Translations under genes and position numbers: made by a program
Assembly (NCBI RefSeq): GCF_937874145.1
Contig: NZ_CALNBI010000134.1
Span: 1 to 14,751, forward strand
DNA from: an uncultured Chitinophaga sp.
Lineage (GTDB): Bacteria > Bacteroidota > Bacteroidia > Chitinophagales > Chitinophagaceae
Direction: 5' to 3'
DNA: 14,751 nucleotides
In this document: piece by piece, positions 13,742 to 14,751 of the stretch
Position numbering within the stretch: the first letter of the stretch is position 1
Layout: each line of letters begins with the position of its first letter
The notes under the pieces: model-generated
What the model saw: the letters and a program-made list of their open reading frames with translations, nothing else
Databases searched by the model: none
Told to the model about the DNA's origin: nothing

Positions 13742-14751
13742 TTAGAATTTGAACATCGCGGACAGCTGCAAACGATGATTGTCTGCATGCATACCATCGA
13801 TATTGTTCCGGTAACCATATAAATATTCGATGCCTGCTTTCATGAAAGCATTGGGATACCAAAGCAGGTTGCCCACCCCGTACTGCGAAAAGTGAAAATC
13901 GGACGAAGGCTGGTAGGCTTTGGGTTTCAGCGTGAGGTAAGCCCATCCCACGGTGCTGCTCCATTTGTCGGACCACCAGTGATCATAGAATCCCATCACC
14001 CCGAAAGCCGGCACCGTATTGAGTTTTCGTTCAGGGGAATGATAAATCGCGTCGTATCCGTTACCGCCGATGTCATTGAAATAATTTGCGATCCCTTCGC
14101 CGCAGGCCGCCTGGTACACGAAGTTATCCTTGTTCGGCAGCTGGAACATCCCGGTGAGATTGACGCCCCATCCCGGTTCGCTCTTGCGGTCGAGGGCAGG
14201 CGTTTCATATGTGAGCGGATGGAAAGCGCCGGCCAGCTTGATGTGGTTGCCGGTGCCCCATTCGTGCCTTACGCTTAACACCGCGTCGGGCAGCTGCTGC
14301 AGGCTTGCGTATCCGCTGTCTGCCGGCAGGGTGATGTTGCCGCTGGGCTTTTCGAAAGAGAGCGCGATTTTGGTGTGCCCGCCAACGGGCTGCGTATACC
14401 GCACCTGCACCTGCCGCGAAAAAATCATCGCATTCGGACCGTAATAATCGAGCGTGTTGGGGAACACGTCGATGTCCATGAAGTTGGACCAGTATTGCCC
14501 CGCGCCGAATCGCCCGTATTCGCCCCAGGCGTGGCGGAGGCGGGGAACGGAGGAGCCGTCTGGGTTGAAGAGGTCGAATTCCAGGGTGGTTTTCAGTGAA
14601 TGTTTGGCGATGGGAATGGTGCCGATGAAATTGAAACGGGTTTGGCGGATGGAATAGGATGTGCTGGTTTTGTGATCGTTGGGGATGAGGATGGCGCTGG
14701 GCTGGAAGGCGTCGGGGTTGGTGGTGCGGTGGAAGTCGTGGATGGCGTCGA
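13742..14751 (-). CDS. DcaP-like outer-membrane porin, 5' end outside the window
   Basis: The frame is open from the window edge to the TAA at 13742-13744, giving at least 335 residues; an internal Met at 14479 is not the start. Translating the edge region gives typical DcaP-family text: RFNFIGTIPIAKHSLKT, a strand ending LEFDLFNPDG, then HAWGEYGRFGAGQYWSNFMD and FPNTLDYYGPNAMIFSRQVQ. After this come alternating barrel strands and aromatic girdles, ending in LSAMFKF with a C-terminal Phe as usual for outer-membrane barrels. Acinetobacter DcaP is a trimeric porin that favours small dicarboxylates; the Bacteroidota relatives are uncharacterised as far as I know. The neighbouring secreted glutaminase, 18 bp downstream, suggests glutamine, glutamate or short peptides as cargo, which is inference. 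The signal peptide, if any, lies beyond the window. Confidence 0.82.
   Translation of the reverse strand, partial: DAIHDFHRTTNPDAFQPSAILIPNDHKTSTSYSIRQTRFNFIGTIPIAKHSLKTTLEFDLFNPDGSSVPRLRHAWGEYGRFGAGQYWSNFMDIDVFPNTLDYYGPNAMIFSRQVQVRYTQPVGGHTKIALSFEKPSGNITLPADSGYASLQQLPDAVLSVRHEWGTGNHIKLAGAFHPLTYETPALDRKSEPGWGVNLTGMFQLPNKDNFVYQAACGEGIANYFNDIGGNGYDAIYHSPERKLNTVPAFGVMGFYDHWWSDKWSSTVGWAYLTLKPKAYQPSSDFHFSQYGVGNLLWYPNAFMKAGIEYLYGYRNNIDGMHADNHRLQLSAMFKF

Noticed and set aside
1..14751. Search for insertion sequences, tRNA or rRNA genes, CRISPR arrays, phage genes or defence islands
   Set aside because: No transposase, integrase, long terminal repeats, regularly spaced repeats, cloverleaf or rRNA stretches were seen; all coding space is filled by chromosomal-type genes.

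Overview
The window looks like ordinary chromosome of a Bacteroidota bacterium, most likely a Chitinophaga-type member of the Chitinophagaceae. Pointers to this are a DUF4136 lipoprotein, small 8-stranded-type outer-membrane barrels, a TAT-exported Gfo/Idh/MocA oxidoreductase next to an exported sugar isomerase/epimerase, a carboxypeptidase-regulatory-like surface protein, signal peptides ending in Ser-Ala-Gln or Ala-Ser-Ala-Gln, almost no Shine-Dalgarno sequences in front of the starts, and several TTG/TTTG...TAnnTTTG promoter-like boxes. Base composition is evenly GC-rich inside genes and AT-rich between them. I see no mobile element, tRNA, rRNA, CRISPR array or foreign-looking island. The assignment is from gene content and has not been tested by a database search.

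Layout. (1) 1-3076, plus strand: the 3' end of a DUF2130 protein, a HAD hydrolase closed by a perfect hairpin terminator, then a DUF4136 lipoprotein and an outer-membrane beta-barrel protein, closed by another terminator. (2) 3147-5332, minus strand: glutaryl-CoA dehydrogenase followed by an exported FAD:protein FMN transferase (ApbE), tightly linked. (3) 5411-6721: a membrane-anchored YciI-like protein (plus) converging on orotidine-5'-phosphate decarboxylase pyrF (minus), with a hairpin between them. (4) 6837-9104, plus strand: an exported TIM-barrel isomerase/epimerase and a TAT-exported Gfo/Idh/MocA oxidoreductase, with the best promoter in the window in front. (5) 9145-10941, minus strand: an Mrp-type P-loop Fe-S protein and then a PaiB-like FMN-binding protein, separated by a strong hairpin. 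(6) 11053-12644, plus strand: a carboxypeptidase-regulatory-like exported protein and 3-hydroxybutyryl-CoA dehydrogenase, closed by a bidirectional terminator. (7) 12725-14751, minus strand: a DcaP-like outer-membrane porin (cut by the window end) followed after 18 bp by a secreted glutaminase.

How the genes fit together. Glutaryl-CoA dehydrogenase (to crotonyl-CoA) and 3-hydroxybutyryl-CoA dehydrogenase belong to the same lysine/tryptophan and fatty-acid degradation route, although they are in separate transcription units and the hydratase between them is not here. The isomerase plus oxidoreductase pair looks like an envelope-located module for oxidised (keto) sugars. The porin plus exported glutaminase pair looks like a small unit for passing glutamine across the outer membrane and hydrolysing it in the periplasm. 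The remaining genes are housekeeping or envelope genes.

I did not find a convincing new multi-gene system. The points most worth a second look are the exported oxidoreductase/epimerase pair with a degenerate Rossmann motif, the porin-glutaminase operon, an Mrp protein without the usual C-terminal CxxC, a possible PD-(D/E)XK nuclease core in the DUF2130 protein, a triple GTTGAATA repeat before the DUF4136 gene, and promoter boxes lying so close to start codons that leaderless mRNAs are possible.
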